This document shows positions 9,124 through 17,655 of a stretch of DNA of 64,000 nt, one piece after another; the stretch's first letter is position 1; each line of letters opens with the position of its first letter. Position numbers and translations under genes: made by a program. The DNA is from Amycolatopsis alba DSM 44262 (GTDB lineage: Bacteria > Actinomycetota > Actinomycetes > Mycobacteriales > Pseudonocardiaceae): the NCBI RefSeq assembly GCF_000384215.1, contig NZ_KB913032.1, positions 395,020-459,019 on the forward strand, written 5' to 3'. The notes under the pieces were generated by a model, which saw only the letters and a list, made by a program, of their open reading frames with translations, made no database searches and was not told the DNA's origin.

Positions 9124-10380
9124 GTGGCCAGCGACAGCACATCCCCGACGACACCCACCGAGTGGTGGCGTGCCGACACCGCGACGCTGCATGCCCGTAA
9201 GCAGGAACTCGAAGTCCTCAAGCGGCAGCTAGACGCGGAGCAGAACGCGATCCTTGCGGAGATCAACATCCGTGGGGTTCGTGGCTGCTCGGGTCATTCG
9301 ACGCTGGCGTCGATGATCTATGAGGATTTCCGTGTCACCGCGAAGGAAGCCGACGATCGTGCCGACCGGGTCCTGGCCCTGTATCCCGGCCCGTCCATCG
9401 GCGGTGACCCTGTGCCGCCTTTGGCGCCGTTGACTGCTGCTGCTTCCGCGGAAGGCGCGATCGGCGGTTCGCAGATCGACGCGATCATCAAAACCCTCGC
9501 TCGCATCCCTTCCACTGTCCCGGAAGAGGACGTGCGGGGCGGGGAGAAGATCCTGGTCGACTTGGCCCGCCACGCCGGGCCCCGGACGATCGCGCAAGCC
9601 GGGCGGCGGCTGCTGGACGAGCTCGACCCTGACGGGAAAGAGCCCCGCAACGAGGACCCGAAGGATGGTCGTCCGGAGCTGCGGTTCGTCAAGCACCGCG
9701 ACGGCACCCTCGGACTGAAGGGCACTCTCGACCTCGAAACCTATGCCCGGTTGAAGTCCGACCTTGACCCGATGGCCAAACCTCACAAGGCCATCGACGG
9801 AGTCCGTGACTCCCGTACCCAGGACGAACGCTACGGCGACGCCTTCACCGACTACGTCCGGTTGAAAACATCGAGCCGGAACCTTCCCGGTCAGGCCGGG
9901 GAAGCCACGCACATTCTGGTCACCATGTCGTATGAGGACCTGATCCGGGATATCGGTGAAGCGCATCTGGATCTGGTCGGGCCGATCAGCGCCACCGACG
10001 CCCGGATCCTCGCCTGTGATGCTCGTGTCCGGCCTGGCGTTCTTGGTGCCGCGGGTGAGCCGTTGGACATCGGCCGGTCGAAACGTACCGTTTCCCTGGC
10101 GCAGAAGTACGCTTTGACCCTCCGCGATGGTGGCTGTGCCTTTCCTGGCTGTGATATGCCGGTGCCACGGTGTACCGCCCATCACATTGTTTTCTGGCGG
10201 CACCACGGCGAAACCAAAATCGACAATTTGGTGCTGCTCTGCACGAAGCATCACCGGCTGATCCACCGCAGCGAATGGAAAGTCCAGATCGCCCAAGACG
10301 GACTCCCCGAATTCACCGCACCCGCCTACCTCGACCCCACCGGGCAACCCAGACGCAACACCATGCACCTCAGGACATAG
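9124..10380 (+). CDS. DUF222 / HNH endonuclease domain protein (13E12 repeat family)
   Basis: A 418-aa protein with an N-terminal DUF222 region (about residues 20-300) and a C-terminal HNH nuclease domain. The nuclease part has CAFPGCDMP, then CTAHHIVFWRHHG, NLVLLCTKHHRLIH: the paired cysteines and the HH...N...H residues that bind metal. The family is strongly multiplied in actinobacteria, and its physiological role is unsettled. Translation from the GTG at 9124 would be leaderless. The SOS-like box upstream suggests damage induction. Confidence 0.88.
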   Translation: MASDSTSPTTPTEWWRADTATLHARKQELEVLKRQLDAEQNAILAEINIRGVRGCSGHSTLASMIYEDFRVTAKEADDRADRVLALYPGPSIGGDPVPPLAPLTAAASAEGAIGGSQIDAIIKTLARIPSTVPEEDVRGGEKILVDLARHAGPRTIAQAGRRLLDELDPDGKEPRNEDPKDGRPELRFVKHRDGTLGLKGTLDLETYARLKSDLDPMAKPHKAIDGVRDSRTQDERYGDAFTDYVRLKTSSRNLPGQAGEATHILVTMSYEDLIRDIGEAHLDLVGPISATDARILACDARVRPGVLGAAGEPLDIGRSKRTVSLAQKYALTLRDGGCAFPGCDMPVPRCTAHHIVFWRHHGETKIDNLVLLCTKHHRLIHRSEWKVQIAQDGLPEFTAPAYLDPTGQPRRNTMHLRT

Positions 10381-10548
10381 GCCGACCGTCAGGCAGCAGT
10401 CGACCACGAGCTGTCCGGGAAGCCATCGCATCCTACGATGGCTAGTTCGACCCGGCAGTAGGCCAACGGGCTTTGGTATAGCGGGCGGACCGGTGCGAAG
10501 CCCCCTCGCCGCCGCTCGCCCGGATCACGTGGTCTGCTCCCGTTCACC

Positions 10549-11492
10549 TCACGACCCAGGTGAGCCGAACCGGTCCAGCGCCTCCAGCTTCCAGGCCCGT
10601 TTCACGTCGCTCGACCGGTGCCCCGAGCCGTCGTCGATCAGCAGCTTCGCACCGGGCCAGGCGCGGGCGAGTTCCCATGCCGTGTCCACCGGGCAGCTGA
10701 GGTCCCGGCGCCCGTGGATCAGTACGCCAGGAATGTCGCGCAGCAGACCGGCGTCCCGGATCAGCGCGCCGGGTTCCAGCCAGCCGGCGTGAGAGTAGTA
10801 GTGGGTGACGATGCGCGCGAACGCCAGTTCCCACTCGCCGATCGGACCATTGTGGACGGTCGCGCCGGGTTCCAGGGAAAGCACGGTGTCTTCCCAGACG
10901 CACCAGGAACGGGCCGCCTCGGTCCGGACGTGCGGGTCGGGATCCTCCATGAGCCGCGCGTAGGCCGCGACCAGGTCACCGGAGAGATCGCCGCGGAAGC
11001 GGGCCCACGCTTCGGGGAAGAACCGGCCGACACCGCGATACAACCAGTCGATCTCGGAAGGGCTTGTCGTGCTGATGGAACTGACGATGATCTCCGTGAC
11101 CCGCTCCGGAAACCGTTCGGCGTAGGCGAGCGCGAGCGTCGTGCCCCACGAGCCGCCGGTGACGAGCCAGCGTTCGATACCCAGGTGTTCCCGCAGCCGT
11201 TCCATGTCGGCGACGAGATGATCCGTCGTGTTGTGCCGCAGGTCGGTCGCCGGATCGCTCGCGTGCGGAGTGCTGCGGCCGCAGCCGCGCTGATCGAACA
11301 GCACCGCGCGATAGCGGGCCGGGTCGAACATCCGCCGCATGCCCGGCGCGCAGCCCTGACCGGGGCCGCCGTGCACCATGACTGCGGGTTTCCTGGCGGG
11401 GTTCCCGCAGGTCTCCCAGTAGACGAAGTTGCCGTCACCTACATCGAGCAGTCCTTTGTCGTAGGGCTCGGCGGGGGATACAGGTCGATCAT
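10549..11492 (-). CDS. pip: Proline iminopeptidase, with a probable 1-base frameshift near the start
   Basis: An alpha/beta hydrolase of family S33 that removes N-terminal proline from peptides. It shows HGGPGQG (oxyanion hole), DQRGCGRS, the nucleophile elbow GGSWGTTLAL, and GRRDLSCP plus SGHRSS for the acid and histidine. The conserved N-terminus (LYPP..PYDKGLLDVGDG) is split over two frames: ATG at 11492 encodes MIDLYPP, while the rest continues one frame away. One base appears to be missing in the run of five G (plus strand 11473-11477). Without the shift the only starts are far upstream and give an atypical N-terminus. Sequencing error and real mutation are both possible. Confidence 0.8.
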
Positions 11493-11626
11493 GAAAGCAG
11501 CCTAGACCGTCCGTGAGACCACGAAACACTTTCGCCGCAACGAAGTTCAGCACACCGGCCCTTTCATCGCCGCGTTCGAAGGGGGAGATTCATCGGTACC
11601 GGCGAAACCACCAGAAACGGAGAACC

Positions 11627-12724
11627 ATGGCGTTTGACGGCATGAACTTCACCCTTGGCGTGGAAGAAGAGTTCGTCCTCCTTGATCCGATGGACGGCTC
11701 GGTCGCGCTGCGCGCGCCCGATCTTCTCGAAAACCTCGCCCCCGGTTCGGACGTCACCGGTGAGCTGATGCGGTTCCAGATCGAGACCGCGACCGGCATC
11801 TGCCGCAGCCTGGACGAGGTGCGCTCGGACCTGACCCGGCTGCGGCAGATCGTCGCGACGGCGGCGGAGGCCGACGGCTGTCTGATGGTGGCGGCGGGGG
11901 TGCCGCCCGGTGACCTGCGGGGAGACACGCTCACGCCCGATCCCCGGTACCGCCGGTTGGCCCAGGCGTTCCCCGACCTCATCGACGACGCGGGAACCTG
12001 TGCCTGCCACGTGCACGTCGGTTTGCCATCGCGGGACGTCGGCGCGCGGGTACTCGCCGGGCTTCGGCCCTGGCTCGCTCCGTTGCTGGCGCTCAGTGTC
12101 AACTCCCCAGTCGAGCACGGCGCCGATTCCGGGTGGTCGAGCAGGCGTTTCCCGATCTGGGACCGGTGGCCGACGGCGCGGCCGCCCGACGAATGGCCAG
12201 GTGCGGACGCGTACGACCGGAGTGTCAGGGAGGCTTTGCGCCACGGCGCCGCCCTCGACACGGCGGGCGTCTACTTCTACGCCCGCCTTTCCCCTCGTCA
12301 TCCCACGGTGGAGGTGCGGATCGCCGACGTCTGCCTGGCCGTCGACGACGCCGTGCTCCTCGCTGCACTGGTGCGCGGGCTGGTCGCGACCTGCGCCGGG
12401 ACGCCAAGGCTGCCACGCGCCCGCGGTTCCCGGATCGGCGCGGCGTTGACGGCGGCTGCGCGCCGGGGCCTCGACGGGCCGGGCGTCGACGTCTTCACCG
12501 GCGAGGAGGCCGACCAGCGGGACCTGGTCGGCGAGCTCGTCGACTTCATCCGGCCTGCCCTCGACGTCACCGGCGACACCGAAGACGTCGAGCGGGGGCT
12601 GGACTCGCTGTTCGAACACGGGACGGGCGCGGCCCGGCAACGCCGGTTGCTCGCGGACGCGGCTTCCCCTGGTGAATTCGCCGCGGATCTCGCCCACGCG
12701 ACGATGAACGTCCTGGCCCGGTGA
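11627..12724 (+). CDS. YbdK-type carboxylate-amine ligase (glutamate-cysteine ligase 2 family)
   Basis: A 365-aa protein of the GCS2 family. It starts with TLGVEEEFVLLD, the conserved EEEF metal/ATP motif, and has CHVHVGLPSRD and HPTVEVRIADVC further in. The family forms amide bonds between a carboxylate, often glutamate, and an amine using ATP; YbdK itself has only weak gamma-glutamylcysteine synthetase activity. The ATG at 11627 has CGGAG six bases upstream. It diverges from pip and converges on the first LuxR gene. The substrate is not known. Confidence 0.85.
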   Translation: MAFDGMNFTLGVEEEFVLLDPMDGSVALRAPDLLENLAPGSDVTGELMRFQIETATGICRSLDEVRSDLTRLRQIVATAAEADGCLMVAAGVPPGDLRGDTLTPDPRYRRLAQAFPDLIDDAGTCACHVHVGLPSRDVGARVLAGLRPWLAPLLALSVNSPVEHGADSGWSSRRFPIWDRWPTARPPDEWPGADAYDRSVREALRHGAALDTAGVYFYARLSPRHPTVEVRIADVCLAVDDAVLLAALVRGLVATCAGTPRLPRARGSRIGAALTAAARRGLDGPGVDVFTGEEADQRDLVGELVDFIRPALDVTGDTEDVERGLDSLFEHGTGAARQRRLLADAASPGEFAADLAHATMNVLAR

Positions 12725-12736
12725 GGTGGACCGGCG

Positions 12737-13342
12737 TCACAGCCAGCCGGACTCCCGTGCGATCCGCACCGCGTCGACCCGGTTGCGGGCGCTGAGCTTC
12801 GACACGATCGTCGTCAGATAGTTCCGCACGGTACCGGCGGACAGGAACAGTTCCGCCGCGATCTCGGTCGGGTCGGAGCCGACCGACGCCAGCCTGAGCA
12901 CCTCGATCTCGCGTGCGGTGAGCGGGCATTCCTCGCTGTCCCAGGCGGCGAGCGCCAGGTCACCGTCGACGACGCGCCGTCCGGCGGCGACCCCGCGGAC
13001 CGCGTTGGCCAGCCTGTCGGCAGGCGCGTCCTTGCGCAGGAAGCCGTTGACCTTCGCGGCCAGCGCCCGCCGGAGGGTGCCGGGGCTGCCGAGCGAGGTG
13101 AGGATCAGCGTGCGCACCCCTGGCATTTGTTCGTGCAGTTCGGCGGCCGCCGTGAGCCCGTCCTTGCCCGGCAGGTCGATGTCGATGAGCGCGATGTCGG
13201 GGCGCGCCGACTGGGCGAGCGGGAGGATCTCGTCACCGCTCGCGCATTCCGCGACGACCTCGATGTCCGCTTCCAGCCCGAGCAGCGCGACCAGGGCCCC
13301 ACGGACAATGTGCATGTCCTCCGCCACCAGGACCTTGATCAT
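12737..13342 (-). CDS. NarL/LuxR-family response regulator (copy 1)
   Basis: A ~201-aa two-component regulator: receiver domain (residues 1-120; acidic pair in VAEDMH, phospho-acceptor Asp in ALIDIDLPGKDG, Lys in FLRKDAP) and a LuxR helix-turn-helix (residues about 135-200; LTAREIEVLRLA, then SAGTVRNYLTTIVSKL). It is very similar to the proteins at 16014-16619 and 21699-22307. The start is set at MIKVL by comparison with those copies; an in-frame ATG at 13351 is possible. No kinase gene is next to it, so it may share the fused kinase at 19347. Confidence 0.85.
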   Translation of the reverse strand: MIKVLVAEDMHIVRGALVALLGLEADIEVVAECASGDEILPLAQSARPDIALIDIDLPGKDGLTAAAELHEQMPGVRTLILTSLGSPGTLRRALAAKVNGFLRKDAPADRLANAVRGVAAGRRVVDGDLALAAWDSEECPLTAREIEVLRLASVGSDPTEIAAELFLSAGTVRNYLTTIVSKLSARNRVDAVRIARESGWL

Positions 13343-13421
13343 CGACCCCATCTGCCTTTCGCCTGCGTCTCGCCCCACGAGCCGACAATACTATCCTCAC
13401 ACACCCGCACCTCGAAATGGA

Positions 13422-13466
13422 AACCGGCCCTTGACCGCCGAGGGGGGACGCGGTCAAGGGCCGGTT
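13422..13466. repeat. 17-bp-arm hairpin between divergent regulators
   Basis: AACCGGCCCTTGACCGC (13422-13438) is perfectly repeated in inverse orientation at 13450-13466 with an 11-base loop. It lies between the start of LuxR copy 1 and the AraC gene, not at a gene end. It could be a transcription insulator or a regulatory element. The rest of 13343-13787 shows nothing I can call beyond an A/T-richer stretch before the AraC start. Confidence 0.7.
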
Positions 13467-13787
13467 CTGTGTTGCCGCGGGAATACGTTCTTCGGACCGC
13501 GCCAACACGGCCGGGGTAGTTCCGGCGTGAATGCGCTACCAGGAATTTTGCGGCCGCGGACCACGTAGATCCAGTGTCCACACCACCGCCGACCTGTGGT
13601 TTTCGCATGCCCTCCGCATGATGTGCGGCCTTCCCCGGACCTGCCGCGGGGACCGTGAAATTTTCACGTCACCGCACACATGAATCCATATCCGGCGGTG
13701 AATCAAGCACTTCAGGAGAAGCGGCGGCGAACACTACTGTCGGAAACGCAAAGCACGCCAGAATTCCCCGAGCGAAAGGACGGTACA

Positions 13788-14531
13788 ATGGATGAGACTG
13801 TCCGGCGAGCCATGGAGCGAGCCATTGGCGCCATGAACGAGAAACTGGGTGAAGAGCTCACTATCGACGACATCGCTCGCGCCGCCACGTTCAGCAAATT
13901 CCATTTCACCAGGGTGTTCCAGCAGGCCACCGGCGTCTCGCCCGGCCGGTTCCTGTCCGCGCTGCGGCTCGACGAAGCCAAACGCCTGCTGCTCACGACC
14001 TCGATCACGGTCGCCGACATCAGCCACCGGGTGGGCTACAACAGCGTCGGCACCTTCAGCACGCGGTTCAGCAGCCGCGTCGGCCTCTCCCCCTCCGCGT
14101 ACCGCCAGCAGGGCGGTTTCCAGCACCGCCTGACGGGCGAACCCCGTCCCGGCACGAAGCCGGCGATCGTCCGCGGTTTCGTGTCCGCCCCGCCGGAGAT
14201 CTCACCCGGCCTCGTCTTCGTCGGTCTCTTCCCGACACGTATCCCCGAGGGCGCGCCCGTGCGCTACACGGTCATCGACGCTCCCGGCCCCTATCAGCTG
14301 ACCGAGGTCCCGGAAGGCACCTGGCACCTCGTCGCGCACTGCGTGACCGGGCCGCTCACGCGCCGGGGCAGCGGATACACCGGGCACCACGGCCCGATCA
14401 CCGTCGAGCCGGGGGTCACCGCGCGGCTGGCGGACCTGCGGGTGCGCCCGAAGCGCCTGTTCGACCCGCCAGTCCTGCTCGCGCTGCCCGACCTGCGGCA
14501 CCGGCCGGAGCCGTTCAAGCACGCGGCCTGA
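13788..14531 (+). CDS. AraC-family regulator with C-terminal beta domain (left copy)
   Basis: A 247-aa regulator with the helix-turn-helix pair at the N-terminus (residues about 5-105; AATFSKFHFTRVFQQATGVS and VGYNSVGTFSTRFSSRVGLS). A beta-rich C-terminal domain (about 120-240) contains FVGLFPTRIPEGAPV and VPEGTWHLVAH. The same order and a related C-terminal domain (LIGLFAESIPQCGPV, VPEGRWTVIAV) occur in the protein at 44823-45725. The ATG at 13788 has AAAGGA seven bases upstream. A bidirectional terminator separates it from the convergent DUF1702 gene. The ligand of the C-terminal domain is unknown. Confidence 0.83.
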   Translation: MDETVRRAMERAIGAMNEKLGEELTIDDIARAATFSKFHFTRVFQQATGVSPGRFLSALRLDEAKRLLLTTSITVADISHRVGYNSVGTFSTRFSSRVGLSPSAYRQQGGFQHRLTGEPRPGTKPAIVRGFVSAPPEISPGLVFVGLFPTRIPEGAPVRYTVIDAPGPYQLTEVPEGTWHLVAHCVTGPLTRRGSGYTGHHGPITVEPGVTARLADLRVRPKRLFDPPVLLALPDLRHRPEPFKHAA

Positions 14532-14540
14532 CCCCTGTGC

Positions 14541-14582
14541 GTCGAAAAAGGGGCCTTCGCTTCGAAGGCCCCTTTTTCGACG
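14541..14582. terminator. Bidirectional terminator between AraC and DUF1702 genes
   Basis: An inverted repeat with arms GTCGAAAAAGGGGCCTTCG and CGAAGGCCCCTTTTTCGAC: GC stem flanked by A5 and T5, so it can stop transcription from both sides. It lies between stops at 14531 and 14584. Confidence 0.88.
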
Positions 14583-14583
14583 T

Positions 14584-15579
14584 CTACGCGGAAAGGCGGC
14601 CAGCCGAAGGGGCGAAGCCGTCCCGGATGTTCTGCCGCCAGAGTTCGTAGGCGGGCGTCCCGTCCGCGGCGGCCTCGGTGACCTCGGTCGAGTCGGCGAG
14701 GTCGACGGCTTCCTCGATGCTCAGCCCGGCGAGCGTCCGCGCGGCGCGGCGCGTGTGCGACGGGACGAACGACGAGAACGTCCTCGCCTTCACCGCGAAC
14801 ACGACGCCGAGGCCCAGCTCGTCCTGATGCTCCCCCGCCGACTCGCGCAGCCTGGCCAGCCCCGGCTGATCGCAGCCGCCCGCGAAGGTCGAGGCGAGCC
14901 CGACCCCCGCCCACAGGTCCGGGCGGCGTCCGGCGGGGAAGCGGTTCACCGCGGCGGCGACCTTCACCGGATCGGCGCCGTTGATGAACCACAGCGCCCG
15001 CCCGATGCCCTGGTCGCAGGCGCGCGGGAAGTACGCGGGAGCGCCCGCCCACGGGTACGGCTTGGGGACGAACTGCTTCTCGACCCACTTGCGCGTGTCG
15101 AAGTATGCGCGGTCGAACGCGTAGCCGTCGACGGCCAGCCAGCTCATCGTCGGGTGGAACGGGACGCCGTCCAGATCCGGCAGGACCTTCTTCCACAGCG
15201 GCCGGGGCAGCCGGGCCATCGCGAACCCGATGCCGATGTAGGTCAGGAACACGTGCGGCAGGCCGGGGCCGCTCATCAGTTCGGCGGTGCGGTCCTTCCG
15301 GCCGCCGGGCATGACGTCGAGGATGGTGAACGCCATCGCCGCGCCTTCGTAGGCGAACCCGCGCGTCTCCTGCTCGACCATGTCCAGCCGCCGCTCGGCC
15401 TCCCACAGCGCCGGTCCGTGGATTCCCCATTCGAATCCGCACACCACCGCCTGCGGGATCGACTCCAGCCGGGCGGTCGCCGGCGTCGGCGGTACTCCGA
15501 AGCCGCGACCCTCGAAGCCGACTGAAGCCAGCGAAGGCGCGAACACGGCCTGACGGAGGGCACCCAGCAATGAGCTCAT
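14584..15579 (-). CDS. DUF1702 family protein (UnbL-like paralogue, left copy)
   Basis: A 331-aa protein homologous to the enediyne-cassette protein at 43596-44573. Shared blocks include RGFAYEGAAM, DVMPGGR, YIGIGFAMARLPRPLW, FDRAYFDTRKWV, DQGIGRALWFINGADP and WAGVGLASTFAGG. DUF1702 (UnbL/E3) is a conserved member of enediyne warhead cassettes with no assigned reaction. It is unusual to find a second copy, here 28 kb away and next to regulators instead of PKS genes. AAAGGA precedes ATG 15579, with GTG 15582 as an alternative. Whether it acts in enediyne biosynthesis is an inference. Confidence 0.85.
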   Translation of the reverse strand: MSSLLGALRQAVFAPSLASVGFEGRGFGVPPTPATARLESIPQAVVCGFEWGIHGPALWEAERRLDMVEQETRGFAYEGAAMAFTILDVMPGGRKDRTAELMSGPGLPHVFLTYIGIGFAMARLPRPLWKKVLPDLDGVPFHPTMSWLAVDGYAFDRAYFDTRKWVEKQFVPKPYPWAGAPAYFPRACDQGIGRALWFINGADPVKVAAAVNRFPAGRRPDLWAGVGLASTFAGGCDQPGLARLRESAGEHQDELGLGVVFAVKARTFSSFVPSHTRRAARTLAGLSIEEAVDLADSTEVTEAAADGTPAYELWRQNIRDGFAPSAGRLSA

Positions 15580-16013
15580 CACATACGTCCTTTGTGGATA
15601 GTGGCGGCTTCGCGCGCGAACTCGGCTCTTGCCGAGGAGACCACGCCGCGATCGCCGCCCGATCGACAGCCGATCGAGGTCGGCGCCGGTACCGCCGAAC
15701 AGTCCATCCCCGCCGCCGACAATGGCGAGTTCACCCGTTCGCCGAGCGAATTCACCGGGGTGGAACGTACTCGACAGGGAATGAAAAGCACTTATGACGG
15801 CAATTTTACCGTCCCCTGTCCTAACAGTAAGTAATCGATCGATCGCAGTTTCACGTTGCTCGAAGCGTTACCATCACCGCAGCTCACCAGGGCATTGATC
15901 ATGCGGATCAGGGTGTCGAAAAAAGCACAACCTTGAATCGTGCGATTCAGATTCACTCTTCCGGGTTTGCTATGTACACTGAGAGTTAGCGCGTTGGGGA
16001 AGAGGAGGTCGGA
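15580..16013. promoter_or_regulatory. Divergent promoter region with inverted repeat TGAATCG-TG-CGATTCA
   Basis: A 430-base region between the divergent DUF1702 and LuxR genes with no supported ORF. At 15934-15949 lies a perfect 7-bp inverted repeat TGAATCGTGCGATTCA, a candidate dimer operator. Downstream, TATGTA/TACACT (about 15971-15981) is a plausible -10 area for the LuxR gene at 16014. Which regulator would bind is unknown. Confidence 0.45.
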
Positions 16014-16619
16014 GTGATCCGAGTCCTATTGGCCGAGGATATGCACATGGTCCGCGGCGCCTTGGTCGCTCTGCTGAACCTCGAACAGGACATCGAGGTC
16101 GTCGCGGAGGTCTGCTCGGGCGACAAGATCCTCCCGATGGCCGCGGAGTACCTTCCGGACGTCGCGATCATCGACATCGACCTGCCGGCCAAGGACGGAC
16201 TCGCCGCCGCTTCCGAGCTCTACCAGCAACTTCCCAGTGTCCGCACGCTGATCCTCACCTCGCTCGGCCGTCCGGGCACGGTGCGCCGCGCGCTCGACGC
16301 GAAGGTCAACGGCTTCCTGCTCAAGGACGCGCCCGCCGACAAGCTCGCGAACGCCGTCCGCTCGGTCGCCATCGGCCGCCGCGTCATCGACAGTGAACTC
16401 GCGTTGTCCGCCTGGGAAACGGAGGATTGCCCGCTGACCCCGCGGGAAGTCGAGATCCTCCGCCTCGCCGCGAACGGGCGCACGGTCGCCGACATCGCGG
16501 CGGAACTGTTCCTGTCACCGGGCACCGTGCGGAACTATCTCGCCACGGTGGTCACGAAACTCAACGCCCGCAACCGGGTGGACGCCATCCGCATCGCCAC
16601 CGATTCCGACTGGCTCTGA
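16014..16619 (+). CDS. NarL/LuxR-family response regulator (copy 2)
   Basis: A 201-aa response regulator nearly collinear with the copies at 12737 and 21699. The receiver has LAEDMH, phospho-acceptor Asp in AIIDIDLPAKDG and Lys in FLLKDAP. The C-terminal LuxR HTH has LTPREVEILRLAA and SPGTVRNYLATVVTKLN. The GTG at 16014 follows GGAGG. A SARP-HxlR pair lies 170 bases downstream in the same direction. The gene diverges from the DUF1702 paralogue, with which it shares a regulatory region. Confidence 0.87.
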   Translation: MIRVLLAEDMHMVRGALVALLNLEQDIEVVAEVCSGDKILPMAAEYLPDVAIIDIDLPAKDGLAAASELYQQLPSVRTLILTSLGRPGTVRRALDAKVNGFLLKDAPADKLANAVRSVAIGRRVIDSELALSAWETEDCPLTPREVEILRLAANGRTVADIAAELFLSPGTVRNYLATVVTKLNARNRVDAIRIATDSDWL

Positions 16620-16741
16620 CGCCGGCCCGCGTCTTCTCCTTTGCCACGAACGGTTCCTCGCCCCAGGTCATGACGATCGCATACTGGGCAACGAAGAAAT
16701 CACGGTTCGCCCGGTGTTTCCGGCACTGTTCCGAAGGTTCT

Positions 16742-16764
16742 CCCTCTGTCACCGTCACAGAGGG
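16742..16764 (+). promoter_or_regulatory. Inverted repeat upstream of the left SARP gene
   Basis: CCCTCTGT-N7-ACAGAGGG, a perfect 8-bp inverted repeat that also contains the direct pair GTCACcGTCAC. The core CTCTGTCAC(C/T)GTC recurs upstream of the right-hand SARP gene at 50047-50059. It lies 24 bases before the ATG at 16788. It may be an operator shared by the paralogous regulators, or a hairpin in the leader. Confidence 0.5.
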
Positions 16765-16787
16765 GGAGTCCGCCGGAGGGGCAGGGG

Positions 16788-17609
16788 ATGCACGCGATGA
16801 CCATCGAAGAAGGAGACACGACCACCGCGCCGGTCACCTCGGACCGGCCGGACGCGGTACGCGCGCGGCTCCTCGGCCCTCTCGAACTGCACGCCGGCGG
16901 CGCCGATCGCGCGCCGAGCACACCGAAACTCCTGCAACTGCTGGCCATGCTGCTCATCCGTCCCGGCAAGACGGTCCACGTCGACTCCCTGGTCCACGAA
17001 CTGTGGACCGACGCGCCCCCGCGCAGCGTCCGCCGGACCCTGCACACCTACGTCCACCACCTCCGCCGTCATCTCGACCCCGACGGTGACGGCGGCCTGC
17101 TGGTCACCAGCCCGCCCGGCTACCGGCTGGACGTCGACCCCGCCATGGTCGACGTGTCGGAGTTCCAGCGACTGCACCGCCTCGGCCGCGACCTGCTGGA
17201 CGAAGGCGGCAACGCGGCGGCCGCGCACGTCTTCCGTACCGCACTGGACCTGTGGTCCGGTCCCCCGCTGGCCAACATCCACTGTGGACCGACGCTGGCC
17301 GCCTACACCGTCTATCTGCTGGAGCACCGGCGCAACGCCCGTGACCTGTGGATCGAGGCCGAGATCCGGGCCGGGCGGCACCGGGAGATGCTCGGCGTGC
17401 TGCGGTCGCTGACCACCGCGAACCCGTTCGACGAAGGCCTGCACGGCCAGCTGATCCGCGCACTGGGACTCAGCGGGCGGCGCAGCGACGCGCTGGCGTC
17501 CTACGAGTGGCTTCGGGCGAGGCTCGAGGACGAACTGGGGGTGAAACCCTGCGCCGAACTGCGAGAGCTGCACCGCGAACTGCTTTCCGAGGGACACCCG
17601 ATCCGCTGA
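16788..17609 (+). CDS. SARP-family transcriptional activator (left copy)
   Basis: A 273-aa Streptomyces antibiotic regulatory protein. The N-terminal OmpR-like winged helix (residues about 25-115) has TPKLLQLLAMLLIRPGKTV and SVRRTLHTYVHHLRRHLD. The bacterial transcriptional activation domain (about 120-270) has FRTALDLWSGPPLANIHCGP and ANPFDEGLHGQLIRALGLSG. There is no ATPase domain, so it is a small SARP. The family activates antibiotic clusters through direct repeats near -35. GGAGGGG precedes the ATG. An HxlR regulator follows 46 bases later, and the pair is duplicated at 50111-51675. Confidence 0.9.
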   Translation: MHAMTIEEGDTTTAPVTSDRPDAVRARLLGPLELHAGGADRAPSTPKLLQLLAMLLIRPGKTVHVDSLVHELWTDAPPRSVRRTLHTYVHHLRRHLDPDGDGGLLVTSPPGYRLDVDPAMVDVSEFQRLHRLGRDLLDEGGNAAAAHVFRTALDLWSGPPLANIHCGPTLAAYTVYLLEHRRNARDLWIEAEIRAGRHREMLGVLRSLTTANPFDEGLHGQLIRALGLSGRRSDALASYEWLRARLEDELGVKPCAELRELHRELLSEGHPIR

Positions 17610-17655
17610 ACGAGCATCACCCAGCCACCAGATCCAGGAAGTTGAGGAGTCAAGC

